A stretch of 64,000 nucleotides of DNA from Paracidovorax avenae ATCC 19860 (GCF_000176855.2 NC_015138.1:2914001-2978000); one strand, 5' to 3'; shown: positions 43,632 through 52,919, counted from the stretch's first letter. Numbers and translations: made by a program. The notes: a model not told the origin generated them from the sequence alone.

Positions 43632-44225
43632 ATGACCGCTCACTATCCAGACAATTCCCACGACCTCGCGCTGCTGCACGCGATCGCGGCTGGCGACCGC
43701 GACGCGCTGGCCACCCTCTACCGCGGCTACCATCGGCGCCTGGGCCAGTTCCTCACCCGCCTCACGCGCCGCACCGACCTGATCGAGGAGATCATCAACG
43801 ACTGCTTCTGGGTGGTCTGGCAGAAGGCAGGCACCTTCCGCGGGGATTCCCGCGTGTCCACCTGGATCATGGGCATCTCCTACCGCTGCGGGCTCAAGGT
43901 GCTGCGGCAGAGCGGCCCGCTGGATGCGAGCGACGACGTGGGCGACGAAACGGCCGCGGAACGGGGCCACCCCGGCATCAACCCCGGCGACGACCGAGAA
44001 CTGAGGGACTGGCTGGCCAAGGGTCTCGCCCGGCTGTCGGCGGACCAGCGCCTCGTCCTCGAGCTGGCCTACACCCACGGGCACTCGATCGAGGAGATCG
44101 CCGTCATCACGCAGGCCCCCGTGGGCACCGTGAAGGCCCGCATGTTCCACGCGCGCGTGAAGCTCCGCAACCTGCTGCCCGGCCTGGCGGTGGGCAGCAC
44201 CGGTACCCAGGATATCCAACCATGA
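43632..44225 (+). CDS. ECF-type RNA polymerase sigma factor
   Basis: The 197-residue protein has sigma region 2 (about 12-90: DALATLYRGYHRRLGQFLTRLTRRTDLIEEIINDCFWVVW, with the -10 recognition helix DSRVSTWIMGISY). An acidic linker follows, then region 4 (about 135-185: LSADQRLVLELAYTHGHSIEEIAVITQAPVGTVKARMFHAR). The stop codon overlaps the next start (ATGA), coupling it to an anti-sigma factor with a zinc motif. The linker length is normal for ECF factors. Target promoters are unknown. No GGAAC-type self-promoter was evident upstream. Confidence 0.93.
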   Translation: MTAHYPDNSHDLALLHAIAAGDRDALATLYRGYHRRLGQFLTRLTRRTDLIEEIINDCFWVVWQKAGTFRGDSRVSTWIMGISYRCGLKVLRQSGPLDASDDVGDETAAERGHPGINPGDDRELRDWLAKGLARLSADQRLVLELAYTHGHSIEEIAVITQAPVGTVKARMFHARVKLRNLLPGLAVGSTGTQDIQP

Positions 44226-44914
44226 CGACATTTCCCCCCGTATCCGCCCACGGCCCGGACCAGGACCGGTCCCACCTGCTCACGCAGGAGTTGCTTCCAT
44301 GGATCGTGAACGGCACCGCCACCGAAGAGCAGCGCGCCGCAGTGGCGGGCCACCTCGCGGCCTGTGCCGACTGCCAGGCCGAACTGGCATTGCAGGAGCG
44401 CATCCAGTCGGGCCTGCAGCTGCAGCCAGCCACCCACATCCCCGACACCGAAGAGGGACTGCATCGCCTCATGCAGCGCATCGATCTGGACGCGCTGTGC
44501 GACCAGCCGGCTCCGCAGGCATCGCAGCCCGCACCGCAGCCGCGCCGCCACGGATGGTCCACCTACGCGCTGGCCGCCGTGGCCGTGCTCCAGACCGCCG
44601 CCCTGGCGCTCGTCGGCTGGCGCACGGCGGACCAGGATCCCGCGCAGTACCGCATGTTCAGCAGCCCGCAAGCCACTGCCGGCACGGGCGGCGAGGCCCA
44701 GGGCACCATCCGGGCGGTTCCGGACGACCGGCTCACGCTGGCTGCCTGGAACGCGGCGCTGGCAGGCTCGGGCCTGCAGGTGGTGGCCGGCCCCAACGCC
44801 ATGGGGGCCTACATGCTGGCGCCCCTGCCCGGCACCTCCGGCACGCAGGCGCTCGCGCAGCTGCGGGCCATGCCGGGCATGCGGCTCGTCGAGCCCGCGG
44901 GAGACGCGCCGTGA
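44222..44914 (+). CDS. Zinc-finger (zf-HC2/ZAS) anti-sigma factor, membrane-anchored
   Basis: The 230-residue protein has an N-terminal anti-sigma zinc domain with H-x3-C-x2-C (GHLAACADCQAEL, about residue 43). A transmembrane helix lies at about residues 113-133 (ALAAVAVLQTAALALVGW), followed by a periplasmic domain of about 95 residues. The protein should hold the ECF factor at the membrane until a periplasmic signal arrives. It overlaps both neighbours by four bases. The periplasmic segment (MGAYMLAPLPGTSGTQALAQLRAMPGMRLVEP) is not a known sensor fold to me. Confidence 0.88.
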   Translation: MTTFPPVSAHGPDQDRSHLLTQELLPWIVNGTATEEQRAAVAGHLAACADCQAELALQERIQSGLQLQPATHIPDTEEGLHRLMQRIDLDALCDQPAPQASQPAPQPRRHGWSTYALAAVAVLQTAALALVGWRTADQDPAQYRMFSSPQATAGTGGEAQGTIRAVPDDRLTLAAWNAALAGSGLQVVAGPNAMGAYMLAPLPGTSGTQALAQLRAMPGMRLVEPAGDAP

Positions 44915-46278
44915 AACACGCCCTGGAGCGCGCCGCGCAAAGCCTGCGCCGGGCCGCGCTGCTGCCGGCGCTGGTGCTGCTGGCGGCCTGCGCGGGCCCG
45001 CCTCCCGGAGCCGTGGATACGCCATCCAGGGTAGCGGCGGCCCAAGGGACGCAGGCGGCAGACCTCGCCATGCGGGAAGACAGCAGCCGCTACGTCATCG
45101 TCGCACTCGCCAACCCGCTGCAGCGGGTGCCCGTGCGGGCCGCCACCAGCCTGGCAGGCTATGGATCACCACCGAGATACACCACCGGGATGCAGGCCGC
45201 CACGCTGGTGGAACAGATTGCCCGCGAACATGGGCTCGCCCAGGCCGATGCCTGGCCGATCCCCTCGCTCAACGTGCACTGCATCGTGTTCGAGATCCTG
45301 GGCAGCCGTCCTCGCGACGAGGTGCTCGCGGCCCTGGCGAAGGACACCCGCATCGCCCTCGCGCAACCCCTGCAGGACTTTTCCGTCCAGGCGCAGCCGG
45401 CGGCGGCGGATGCCTCCGCCGTGGCCTACAACGATCCCTACGCCCCCCTGCAGCGCGGCTTCATCGGCATGTCCGCCGCGCAGGCCCACCGCGTCACCAC
45501 GGGCCGGGGCACGCATGTCGCGGTCATCGACACCGGCGCGCAGACCGGGCACCCGGACCTGCAGGGCCGCACACTCGAAACCCACAACGTCGTGGACGAC
45601 GATGCCGTAGCCTTTCAGAAAGACCGCCATGGCACCGAGGTGCTGGGCATCATGGCGGCCACCGGCAACAATCTGCAGGGCATCGTCGGCCTGGCCCCGG
45701 GGGCCCGGTTCAGCCTCTACAAGGCCTGCTGGTACCCCGCGCAGCCGCCGGGCAGCAGCGCGCGCTGCAACTCCTTCACCCTCGCCAAGGCGCTCGTCGC
45801 CGTGATGTCTTCGGATGCGCGGATCGTCAACATGAGCCTCGGCGGCCCGAGCGATCCCCTGCTAGGTCAACTGCTGTCCCAGCTGGTCGGCCAGGGCCGG
45901 ATCATCGTCGCCGCGGTGCCCCCGGGCGGCCAGCGCAGCGGCTTTCCCGCGGGCGTGCCCGGCGTCCTGGCCGTGGACTCCGCAGGCGCCGTGCGTACGC
46001 CGTCCACGGAAGGGATCCTGCTCGCCCCTGGCAGGGACATCCTCACCCTCCAGCCGCAGGGCCGGTATGACTTCGCCACGGGCTCCTCCATGGCCGCGGC
46101 CCATGTGAGCGGCATGATCGCGCTGCTGCAGTCGGTGGAGCCGCGCCTGGACCGGGACACCATCGAGCGGCTGCTGCTGCGCAGCGAAGTCCAGGACGGC
46201 ATGCAACCCCCGATGGTGAATGCGGAGCGTGCCCTGGCGACCCTGTCCTCCTCCACCGCGCGCTTCGCCGCCCGCTGA
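44911..46278 (+). CDS. Subtilisin-like (S8) serine protease lipoprotein
   Basis: The 455-residue protein starts at GTG 44911, whose GTGA overlaps the anti-sigma stop. It has a lipoprotein signal with lipobox LLAAC near residue 28 and a prodomain-like region of about 165 residues. The S8 domain has the full triad: Asp207 in VAVIDTGAQTGHPDL, His240 in RHGTEVLGIMAATG and Ser393 in TGSSMAAAHVSGMIALL. The oxyanion-hole residue in this family is Asn. Here the corresponding segment reads VAAVPPGGQRSGFPAG, where an Asn is expected, so the oxyanion hole may be altered. It is a candidate periplasmic protease acting on, or released by, the anti-sigma system. Confidence 0.9.
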   Translation: MKHALERAAQSLRRAALLPALVLLAACAGPPPGAVDTPSRVAAAQGTQAADLAMREDSSRYVIVALANPLQRVPVRAATSLAGYGSPPRYTTGMQAATLVEQIAREHGLAQADAWPIPSLNVHCIVFEILGSRPRDEVLAALAKDTRIALAQPLQDFSVQAQPAAADASAVAYNDPYAPLQRGFIGMSAAQAHRVTTGRGTHVAVIDTGAQTGHPDLQGRTLETHNVVDDDAVAFQKDRHGTEVLGIMAATGNNLQGIVGLAPGARFSLYKACWYPAQPPGSSARCNSFTLAKALVAVMSSDARIVNMSLGGPSDPLLGQLLSQLVGQGRIIVAAVPPGGQRSGFPAGVPGVLAVDSAGAVRTPSTEGILLAPGRDILTLQPQGRYDFATGSSMAAAHVSGMIALLQSVEPRLDRDTIERLLLRSEVQDGMQPPMVNAERALATLSSSTARFAAR

Positions 46279-46466
46279 GGCGCGCGGCGAGCCGCAGCGC
46301 GGCTTCCGGCAGGCGGCCCGGAATGACGCCGCAGCCGGGCCCAGCGCCCCCTCCACGGCATTGAGCCAGCCAATGGGTGCGATCAAGGAAACCGATCGAC
46401 CACCCCGCGCGCAAGGCAGCAAAAGGCAGCACCCACGACCGTCCCTTTTGATTGCCGACCCCTCCC

Positions 46467-47087
46467 ATGTTTATCAAGAACGCACTGGTTTTCCTCCACC
46501 TGCTGGCCATGGCCGTCGCCATCGCGAAGATGCTGGAATACGACTTCCGATTCCTCGGCATGGCCCACCGCCCCATGACCCCCGAACGCCGCGAAGAACT
46601 GCAGCGCACCAAGGCCGTCATGACGGGCGCGCTGTGGCTGCTCTGGGCCACGGGCGCCCTGTTCGTCTATACCGGCTACGCCCAGGATCCCGCCTATGTG
46701 ATGAACGAAAAGCTCTGGATGAAGATCCTGGCGGTGAGCGTGCTCACGCTGAACGGCATGCTCATGCACCGCTTCGCGTTTCCGCTCATGATGCAGGGCG
46801 GCATCTTCCTGGAGTTCCCGCCCGGAAGAATGCTCGGCCTCACCCTGTTCGCCACGGTCTCCTCCGTCTCCTGGCTCTACGCCTCGTTCCTGGGCATCGC
46901 GCGCTCGTGGAACCACGTCATGCCCTTCCAGCATGCGCTGGCCATCTACCTGGGGTTGCTGCTGGTGGCCGGCGGCGGCTCCGTGGCCCTGATGGCCACG
47001 CTGCGCCACCTCTACCGGCGCGCCCCGGAAGCATTCGCCCTGCCGCTGGGCGCCTGGAAGAAGGAGGCATCCTCCACCAGCACCTGA
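46467..47087 (+). CDS. Conserved membrane protein of unknown function
   Basis: The 206-residue protein has about five hydrophobic helices (6-25, 53-72, 85-105, 130-150 and 158-180). The N-terminus is MFIKNALVFLHLLAMAVAIAKMLEYDFRFL. No catalytic motif is visible. It resembles small inner-membrane proteins that I cannot assign to a named family. The ATG at 46467 is chosen over an in-frame TTG at 46452. The 188-bp gap before it holds no other feature that I recognise. Confidence 0.6.
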   Translation: MFIKNALVFLHLLAMAVAIAKMLEYDFRFLGMAHRPMTPERREELQRTKAVMTGALWLLWATGALFVYTGYAQDPAYVMNEKLWMKILAVSVLTLNGMLMHRFAFPLMMQGGIFLEFPPGRMLGLTLFATVSSVSWLYASFLGIARSWNHVMPFQHALAIYLGLLLVAGGGSVALMATLRHLYRRAPEAFALPLGAWKKEASSTST

Positions 47088-47152
47088 TCCGTCCCGGTCC
47101 TGCCGCCCGATCGGCCGCCGCGCCGGCGACGGTGCCGGGTATTCTCACCGCC

Positions 47153-47869
47153 ATGTCCTTGCGGAAAGACTATTTCGATCTCCAGTGGCGATTCGCGCGG
47201 CACTACGCGGAAGCCGCCCACCTTCCGCTGGACCAGGCCATCGCCCGGTGCACCAACCTGCGCCGGCGCATGAACCTGTGGGGGCCGGCCGGAGCATCCC
47301 GCTGGGAGGCATTCCTGTCGACCATCCGGGCATCCGGTCCGGACCTCCCGCCCGGGTTCCACCTGTACATGGCATTCCAGGAAGGTGAACCACCGCCTCC
47401 GCGACCCCGGACCTTCGGCTGCTTTTCGCACGACAGCCCCGATCCGTCGGGCGTGCTGCGCATCCACTTCATGCCGCCGCCCGGCATCGACCGCAGCCCG
47501 CTGGCCTTCGCCAGCATGGCCGACCGCATGGACGAACTGCGGGCCCTCTTCCGGCAGGTGCGGCAGGAACATCCCCACGCGCGGTCGGTACGGGGCATCT
47601 CGTGGCTCTACCATCTCGCGGCCTATCGGCGGCTGTTTCCGCCGCAGTACGGCCATTCCGCGCGCCCCGCAGACTTTCCCCTGCACCTGACCGGCAGTTC
47701 CACCTGGGGGCAGGTGCTGGATTGGCGCCAGCATGTCAAGCCGGCCATGCGCGACGCCGTGCTCTCCCGCATGGCAGAAGTGGACCCGCAGGCGCCCTGG
47801 AAGGTCTTCCCCTGCCAGCCCCTGGTCGCTTCGTGCGGCATCGGGCACTTCCACGACTGGTTCGCGTGA
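47153..47869 (+). CDS. Hypothetical protein
   Basis: The 238-residue, mainly basic and soluble protein has no signal peptide or membrane helix. A recognisable feature is a GISWLYHLAAYRRLFPPQYG segment near residue 148. Other conserved-looking parts are YFDLQWRFARHYAEAAHLPLDQA and DPQAPWKVFPCQPLVASC. I do not recognise a family. Codon use is like that of its neighbours, and the ATG at 47153 gives a compact product. It is convergent with the MFS gene, 18 bp away. Confidence 0.6.
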   Translation: MSLRKDYFDLQWRFARHYAEAAHLPLDQAIARCTNLRRRMNLWGPAGASRWEAFLSTIRASGPDLPPGFHLYMAFQEGEPPPPRPRTFGCFSHDSPDPSGVLRIHFMPPPGIDRSPLAFASMADRMDELRALFRQVRQEHPHARSVRGISWLYHLAAYRRLFPPQYGHSARPADFPLHLTGSSTWGQVLDWRQHVKPAMRDAVLSRMAEVDPQAPWKVFPCQPLVASCGIGHFHDWFA

Positions 47870-47887
47870 GCCGGCGCCTGCGGCCAC

Positions 47888-49090
47888 TCAGCCAGGCCGC
47901 ACCAGCAGGCACAGCGCCACGGCCAGCGAAAGGGCCACCGCCACCGCCCCGGCAAGATAGACCGAGCCCACGCCATGCGCGGCCGCCAGCAGCCCGGCAG
48001 CAGGGCCGGTGATGCCCAGCGAGATATCCAGGAAGGCCACGTAGGCCCCCATCGCCATGCCCCGCGCGTGGGATGGCGCGCGCCGTACAGCCTCGACCCC
48101 GAACGCCGGGAAGGCCAGCGAATAGCCGAAGCCGGTCAGCGCAGCCCCCGCTGCAGCGACCGGCAGGCCGTCGGCACCCCAGAGCAACAGCTGGCCCAGC
48201 ACCTCCACCAGAATGCAGGCCAGGGCCACCCGGGCGCCGCCCAGCCTGTCCGGCAGATGCCCGAAGAGCAGCCGCGCCCCGATGAAGGCCAGGCCGAAAG
48301 CGGTGAACGCCAACGATGCCGGTCCCCATCCGCGCGCGGCGAACAGCAGCGCCGCGAACGTGGTGATGACGCCAAATCCCGTGCTGGAGAGCGCCAGCCC
48401 GAGGCCGGGCAACCACACGGCTCCCAGCACCTTGTAGAACGGGGTCCGCCGGTGCGCCGCAGGCGGCATGGCCGGCAGCCCCGCGACGACGGCCAGCGCC
48501 GCCAGGGGAATCAGCGCGGTCGCCACCGCGATGCCCGTGAAGCCCCAGCGCGCATCCACCGCCACGCCCGCAGGGGCGCCGGCCGCATAGGCGCCATACA
48601 TCGCGATGCCGACCCAGGCCATCACTTTGCCCGCATGCTGCGGCCCGACCTGCGCGATACCCCAGCCCAGCGCGCCCGTCACGACCAGGCTCTCCGCGCA
48701 GCCCAGCAGCAGCCTGCCGGCCAGCAGCGTCCACACTGCCGCAGGCGTGTTGCCGAAAGACAGCGACACCAGGTAGGCCAGGCCCGACGCCGCCGCCACC
48801 AGCAGGCCCGCCACCATGGCCCGCCGTGTCCCCCGGGTGTCGGCCAGCGTGCCGGCCCAGGCCCGCGACAGCAGGGCCGCCACGAACTGGGCGCCCACGA
48901 GCACGCCGACCCCGAGCGCGCCGAGCCCCAGGTGGCGGCTCAGGTGCAATGGCAGCACGGGCATCGGCAGGCCGATGGTGATGAAGCCGATGAAGACCGC
49001 CAGCGCCAGCGGCAGCAGCCGGATGAAGACCCTGGCCGGCACCGCGGCGCCGGGCGCGTGGGACTGTTGTGTCGTTCTCAATGAAGGCAT
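47888..49090 (-). CDS. Major facilitator superfamily transporter
   Basis: The 400-residue protein has 12 hydrophobic helices and two MFS signature loops: SRAWAGTLADTRGTRRAMVAG near residue 75 and a related GHLPDRLGGARVAL loop in the second half. Loop 5-6 is short. It belongs to a drug/metabolite exporter-like group; the substrate is unknown. It is divergent from a TetR regulator with a shared palindromic operator, a layout typical of repressor-controlled efflux pumps. Confidence 0.88.
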   Translation of the reverse strand: MPSLRTTQQSHAPGAAVPARVFIRLLPLALAVFIGFITIGLPMPVLPLHLSRHLGLGALGVGVLVGAQFVAALLSRAWAGTLADTRGTRRAMVAGLLVAAASGLAYLVSLSFGNTPAAVWTLLAGRLLLGCAESLVVTGALGWGIAQVGPQHAGKVMAWVGIAMYGAYAAGAPAGVAVDARWGFTGIAVATALIPLAALAVVAGLPAMPPAAHRRTPFYKVLGAVWLPGLGLALSSTGFGVITTFAALLFAARGWGPASLAFTAFGLAFIGARLLFGHLPDRLGGARVALACILVEVLGQLLLWGADGLPVAAAGAALTGFGYSLAFPAFGVEAVRRAPSHARGMAMGAYVAFLDISLGITGPAAGLLAAAHGVGSVYLAGAVAVALSLAVALCLLVRPG

Positions 49091-49110
49091 GTGGCACTCC
49101 CTTTCAATGC

Positions 49111-49122
49111 GAGTAAAAACTC
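49111..49122. promoter_or_regulatory. Probable TetR operator between the MFS and TetR genes
   Basis: GAGTAAAAACTC is a 12-bp inverted repeat (GAGT, AAAA, ACTC) midway between divergent starts at 49090 and 49151. TetR-family repressors usually bind such sites in shared promoter regions. Confidence 0.55.
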
Positions 49123-49150
49123 ATTTCACATGCCAGGGAGAATAGGAGCC

Positions 49151-49813
49151 ATGGCCCGTCCCGGAAACTCGCATTCACCGGCAGCGCACCGACCGCTGCC
49201 ACAGCCCCGCAAGGCGCCGCGCCAGGCGCGCTCCCAAGCCATGGTCGAGGCCATCCTCGAAGCCACGGCTCGCGTTCTGGCCGAGCGCGGCTATGCGGGC
49301 ACCAACACCAACCTCGTGGCGGAGCGCGCGGGAGTGAGCATCGGCTCGGTGTACCAGTACTTTCCGAACAAGGACTCGCTGGTCACGGCCCTGCACGAAC
49401 GGCATGGCGCACAGATGTATGCAGCCATCGCCGACGTGCTGGCGGCCGAGCGCCCGGACGGACTGCGCGGGCATGTGCAGGCGATGGTGCGGGCCCTGCT
49501 GGCCGCCCACCGCGTGGCGCCGGACCTGCACCGCGTGCTGGAGAAGGAATTCCCGTTCTTCGACGCGCCGCGCGAAGAGAGCGCGGCCGACGGCGGCATC
49601 TTCCGGCAGGTGCGCGCGCTGCTCGAATCCCACCGGGGCGAGATCGCCCCCGCCGACCTCGACCTCACCACCTGGATGGTCCTTCAAACCATGGAATCGC
49701 TGGTCCACGCGGCAGCCATCGACCCGCCGGCGATGTTCCCGCCCGAAGCGGTCGAGGCCGCCATCGTGCAGGTGCTCATGGGCTACCTGACCGCGGCGCC
49801 CGTGCAGGGGTAG
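49151..49813 (+). CDS. TetR-family transcriptional regulator
   Basis: The 220-residue protein has an N-terminal helix-turn-helix (about 20-65: ARSQAMVEAILEATARVLAERGYAGTNTNLVAERAGVSIGSVYQYFPNK) and a helical ligand domain. The ATG at 49151 has AGGAG five bases upstream. A GTG in frame at 49091 would overlap the operator region. It is the natural repressor of the divergent MFS gene. Confidence 0.9.
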   Translation: MARPGNSHSPAAHRPLPQPRKAPRQARSQAMVEAILEATARVLAERGYAGTNTNLVAERAGVSIGSVYQYFPNKDSLVTALHERHGAQMYAAIADVLAAERPDGLRGHVQAMVRALLAAHRVAPDLHRVLEKEFPFFDAPREESAADGGIFRQVRALLESHRGEIAPADLDLTTWMVLQTMESLVHAAAIDPPAMFPPEAVEAAIVQVLMGYLTAAPVQG

Positions 49814-49829
49814 CCGTGCGCCTCGGGGA

Positions 49830-51356
49830 TCAGTGACCCAGACGGAAGCGCGAGGCCATTTCTGCCAGCCTTTGGGCCTGGTCTTTCATGCTCTCGGCCG
49901 CGGCCGCCGATTGCTCGACCAGGGCCGCGTTCTGCTGCGTCATCTGGTCCAGCTGCCCCAGGGCCAGGTTGACCTGTCCGATGCCCTGGCTTTGCTCGTT
50001 CGCCGCGGTGCTGACTTCGCCGATCAGGTGGCCGACCTTGCGCACACCGTCCATCAGTTCAGACATCGTCGTGCCGGCAGTCTCCACCAGCCGGGCACCG
50101 CTTCCGACGCTGGCCACGCTGGTTTCGATCAGTTGCTTGATTTCCCTCGCAGCTACGGCAGATCGCTGCGCCAGCTGCCGGACCTCGCCCGCCACCACGG
50201 CGAAACCGCGTCCCTGCTCTCCGGCCCGCGCGGCCTCCACCGCGGCATTCAGCGCAAGAATGTTCGTCTGGAACGCGATACCGTCGATCACGCCGATGAT
50301 GTCCGCCACCTTGGTGGAAGTGGCGTTGATCTCGCCCATGGTCGCCACGACGCGCGAGACCACATGGCTGCCTCGCTGGGCCACTTCATTGGCCGCCGAA
50401 GCCAGTTGGGTGGCCGTCGCGGCAGACGCCGCGCTCTGCGTCACCGTGCTCGTGATTTCCTCCATGGAGGCGGCGGTCTGCTGCAGGCTGCTGGCGGCCT
50501 GTTCGGTCCTGCTGCTCAGATCGACGTTGCCGGTGGCCACTTCGGTGCTGGCCGTCTGTATGCTGTCGGACGCCTGCCTGATCTGCCCGACCAGCTTCTG
50601 CAGGTTCTCCTGCATCTGGGCCAGCTCCGAGATCAGGCTGCCGGCGTACCGCGTCGCAGGCACGGAAACCGACAGATCGCCTGCCGCGATGCGGCGAAGC
50701 GCGTCGCGTGCATCCGCGGGCTCGCCACCCAGTTCCTTCTGCACGTTGCGGTGCATGAGCCGTCCCAGCGCCACGGCGACTGCGACGGCCAGCACGGCCA
50801 GGATGGCCGCGAAGGCCACCGCCTCGCGGCCACGTGCCTGCGCTTCGGCATGGGCCTCCCGGGCTGCCGCCCGGGCCTTCTCGCGCTGCTCCACGAGCTC
50901 TGCGCGCAACTTCCGCCATGCCGGGGTCTCTTCGGTGTTCAGCAGCGCAGCGGCGGCGCGCTGGTCGCTGGAGAGCAGCGCCAGCACCTTGTCCGCTGCC
51001 ACGACCTGCCGTTCGCGCAATGTCGCGATCGACTCCAGGTTGCGGGAAAACGGTGTGCCGGCGGCAGCCGCCGCCGTTTCCTCGAGAGCCTTGCGGAACG
51101 CCTCCTTGGCGGCATTCAGGTTTTCGTAGGCGCGTGCGTTGGCGGGATCCAGTACGGCATTGCGCAGCGCCTGTCCCGACTGGAGACCCTGCGCGTACAT
51201 CTCCGACAGGCCATCCGACACCTTCTGGTCGGTGGCCATGTATCTGTCGAATTCGCCCTGCGTGCGCGAGGAACCCCACACGCTCGCACCTATCGCTGCA
51301 GCGAACAGCGCAGCGGGCGCGATGAAGCAGATGGTCAGACGGGCGGAAAAGCGCAT
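49830..51356 (-). CDS. Methyl-accepting chemotaxis protein
   Basis: The 508-residue chemoreceptor has a cytoplasmic N-terminal tail and a transmembrane helix (about 10-32). A four-helix-bundle sensor region (about 35-185) is followed by a second helix (about 188-210), HAMP and the signalling domain. The hairpin tip is intact: [46 protein letters not shown]. The C-terminus ends soon after the bundle and lacks a CheR-docking pentapeptide. The start at 51356 ([15 protein letters not shown]) has a G-rich ribosome site; 51431 would add 25 unlikely residues. The ligand is unknown. Confidence 0.93.
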   Translation of the reverse strand: MRFSARLTICFIAPAALFAAAIGASVWGSSRTQGEFDRYMATDQKVSDGLSEMYAQGLQSGQALRNAVLDPANARAYENLNAAKEAFRKALEETAAAAAGTPFSRNLESIATLRERQVVAADKVLALLSSDQRAAAALLNTEETPAWRKLRAELVEQREKARAAAREAHAEAQARGREAVAFAAILAVLAVAVAVALGRLMHRNVQKELGGEPADARDALRRIAAGDLSVSVPATRYAGSLISELAQMQENLQKLVGQIRQASDSIQTASTEVATGNVDLSSRTEQAASSLQQTAASMEEITSTVTQSAASAATATQLASAANEVAQRGSHVVSRVVATMGEINATSTKVADIIGVIDGIAFQTNILALNAAVEAARAGEQGRGFAVVAGEVRQLAQRSAVAAREIKQLIETSVASVGSGARLVETAGTTMSELMDGVRKVGHLIGEVSTAANEQSQGIGQVNLALGQLDQMTQQNAALVEQSAAAAESMKDQAQRLAEMASRFRLGH

Positions 51357-51674
51357 ACGAACCCCCTTGTGCAACCCACGGGGAGCATGCTCGCTCCCGT
51401 GAGGTAAGTATCGGTACGTCTTCCTTTCCATGAATGGCGTCTATTTGACGATTCCATTTTCCTGTCTCGCATCCGCACCGCCACCGTGCCGAATGCCTCC
51501 CGCGCCAGGTGCGCGGAGGCTGCAGACGATTCGTCAAAAATCGCCCTAGCAAATGGCCATCCGGTTGGCAACGCATCACCGTGCATACATCGCATTCCGC
51601 ACCGTTTTTGTGCGACTGGCTTGCGGCCCCGGTTCCATGCGATGCTTTGGCCCCCTCCACAAGACCGCGAACGA
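51357..51674. other. Intergenic region between the chemoreceptor and a periplasmic protein gene
   Basis: This 318-bp gap separates divergent genes. The visible structure is a hairpin at 51377-51401, where CACGGGAGC pairs with GCTCCCCGTG (one bulged base) around an AT-containing loop. On the minus strand this would be in the leader of the chemoreceptor mRNA. I could not find a clear sigma-28 or sigma-70 promoter and no coding sequence is apparent. Confidence 0.5.
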
Positions 51675-52259
51675 ATGCCCATGCGCAAACGCAGTTTCCT
51701 GACCCACCTCGGCCTCGCCGGCATGCTGCCCGCCGGTTCGGCGCTGGCCCATGCGCCTGCCCAGCCCCAGCCCGCGCTGCTCACCGTGGCCGGTGCGATC
51801 CAGCATCCCAACCGCGGGGCATTGAACCCCACGGCGGACCTGCTGGCCGCCAAGCAGGGAGTGCAGTTCAGCCAGGCCCGCAGCTTCGATGCCGCGGCGC
51901 TGCAGCACCTGCCGGCCGTCTCCATCACCCCCACGCTCGAGTACGACGGCCAGCGCCACACCCTCGAAGGTCCGCTGCTCTCCACCGTGCTCGCGGCAGC
52001 CGGCGCACCGACCCAGGGCTCGGCCACCGTGGTGCTGCGCGCCGTGGACGGCTACAACGCCTCCCTGACCGTCGCCGACGCGGACCGTTACCGCATGATC
52101 GTCGCGCTGCGCATGGACGGCGCCCCCCTGCCCCTCGGCGGGCTGGGCCCCCAGTGGGCGGTCTACGATGCGGACAACCTGCCGCAGTTCAAGGACAAGC
52201 CGCTCAAGGAGCGTTTCGCGCTGGCTCCCTGGGGCCTCTATCTGATCGAAGTACGCTAG
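51675..52259 (+). CDS. Periplasmic molybdopterin-domain-like protein (lacks redox partner)
   Basis: The 194-residue protein has an N-terminal signal (MPMRKRSFLTHLGLAGMLPAGSALAHA), with KRSFL twin-Arg-like features. It is followed by a domain resembling the oxidoreductase molybdopterin-binding fold: LTVAGAIQHPN, SITPTLEYDGQRHTLEGPLL, LRAVDGYNASLTVADADRY, LPLGGLGPQWAVYDADN and PWGLYLIEV. It lacks the cysteine that ligates molybdenum in sulfite oxidase-like enzymes. Small members of this kind are often annotated as molybdopterin-dependent oxidoreductase, but a role as a catalyst is doubtful. Alternative start at 51681. Confidence 0.65.
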   Translation: MPMRKRSFLTHLGLAGMLPAGSALAHAPAQPQPALLTVAGAIQHPNRGALNPTADLLAAKQGVQFSQARSFDAAALQHLPAVSITPTLEYDGQRHTLEGPLLSTVLAAAGAPTQGSATVVLRAVDGYNASLTVADADRYRMIVALRMDGAPLPLGGLGPQWAVYDADNLPQFKDKPLKERFALAPWGLYLIEVR

Positions 52260-52356
52260 GGCAGCCCGGAATTCTGCCCGGCGGCAGGCCCTGGGGGTGG
52301 CGTTGGCGCTATGATCCAGCGCGTTCACGCCCCCTACAGCCCGCCACAAAGACAGC

Positions 52357-52716
52357 ATGAAGAGTTTGAAAACGCTGCTTGCAGAGCAAGCAGCCTTGGA
52401 TGCAGAAATCGCCCGCGAGAAAAAGCAGGCGGCCGCACAGGCGCTGAGCCAGATCCAGGCCTTGATTGCCGAGTTCGGTTTCACCGCCCAGCAGGTTTTT
52501 CCCTGGCAGCCCGTCAAGAAGCACGTGCCCGCCAAATACCTGGATCCGAAAACCGGAGCCACCTGGACGGGCCGCGGCAAGCCGCCCGCCTGGATCGCCG
52601 GAAAGGACCGCGACCAGTTCCTGATCGAAAAGACAGTGACGCAGCCGGCCCAGCAAGGGCCCTTCCTCGCCGAAATGGCGGCGGCTGCAGCAGCGGCCCG
52701 GAACCAGCGGCGCTGA
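52357..52716 (+). CDS. H-NS family DNA-binding protein
   Basis: The 119-residue protein has an N-terminal coiled coil (about 1-40) and the C-terminal H-NS DNA-binding core: PAKYLDPKTGATWTGRGKPPAWIAGKDRDQFLI near residue 60-90. The TGRGKPP segment is the AT-hook-like minor-groove loop. Such proteins silence AT-rich, often acquired, DNA. Downstream residues are Ala-rich. It stands alone and has its own start 97 bp after the preceding gene. Confidence 0.9.
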   Translation: MKSLKTLLAEQAALDAEIAREKKQAAAQALSQIQALIAEFGFTAQQVFPWQPVKKHVPAKYLDPKTGATWTGRGKPPAWIAGKDRDQFLIEKTVTQPAQQGPFLAEMAAAAAAARNQRR

Positions 52717-52903
52717 TCCGGCCTCCCGTGCATTTCCAGGTTCAGGCCCTGCCCTGAACCAGCACCCATCCACACGGCGGCAGCCAGGCCGCCTCGGTCC
52801 CGGGCCTGCATGGCCCGGCCTTGCCGCGCGCGTGCGCCCATGCATATCGCGCATGCCGATCGCCACGCACCGGGCACAGGCGTCCATGGCCGCAGGCAGT
52901 CCT

Positions 52904-52919
52904 TGACGATTTCCTGACG
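52904..52919 (+). promoter_or_regulatory. Direct repeat upstream of eptA, candidate response-regulator site
   Basis: TGACG occurs at 52904-52908 and 52915-52919, an 11-bp period that matches the spacing of OmpR/PmrA-type direct-repeat operators. An OmpR-family regulator is encoded nearby at 56213-56905. The repeat is short, so support is moderate. Confidence 0.4.

Noticed and set aside
51377..51401. Leader hairpin of the chemoreceptor as a riboswitch
   Set aside because: It is a single hairpin without the conserved core of cyclic-di-GMP or other known riboswitches.
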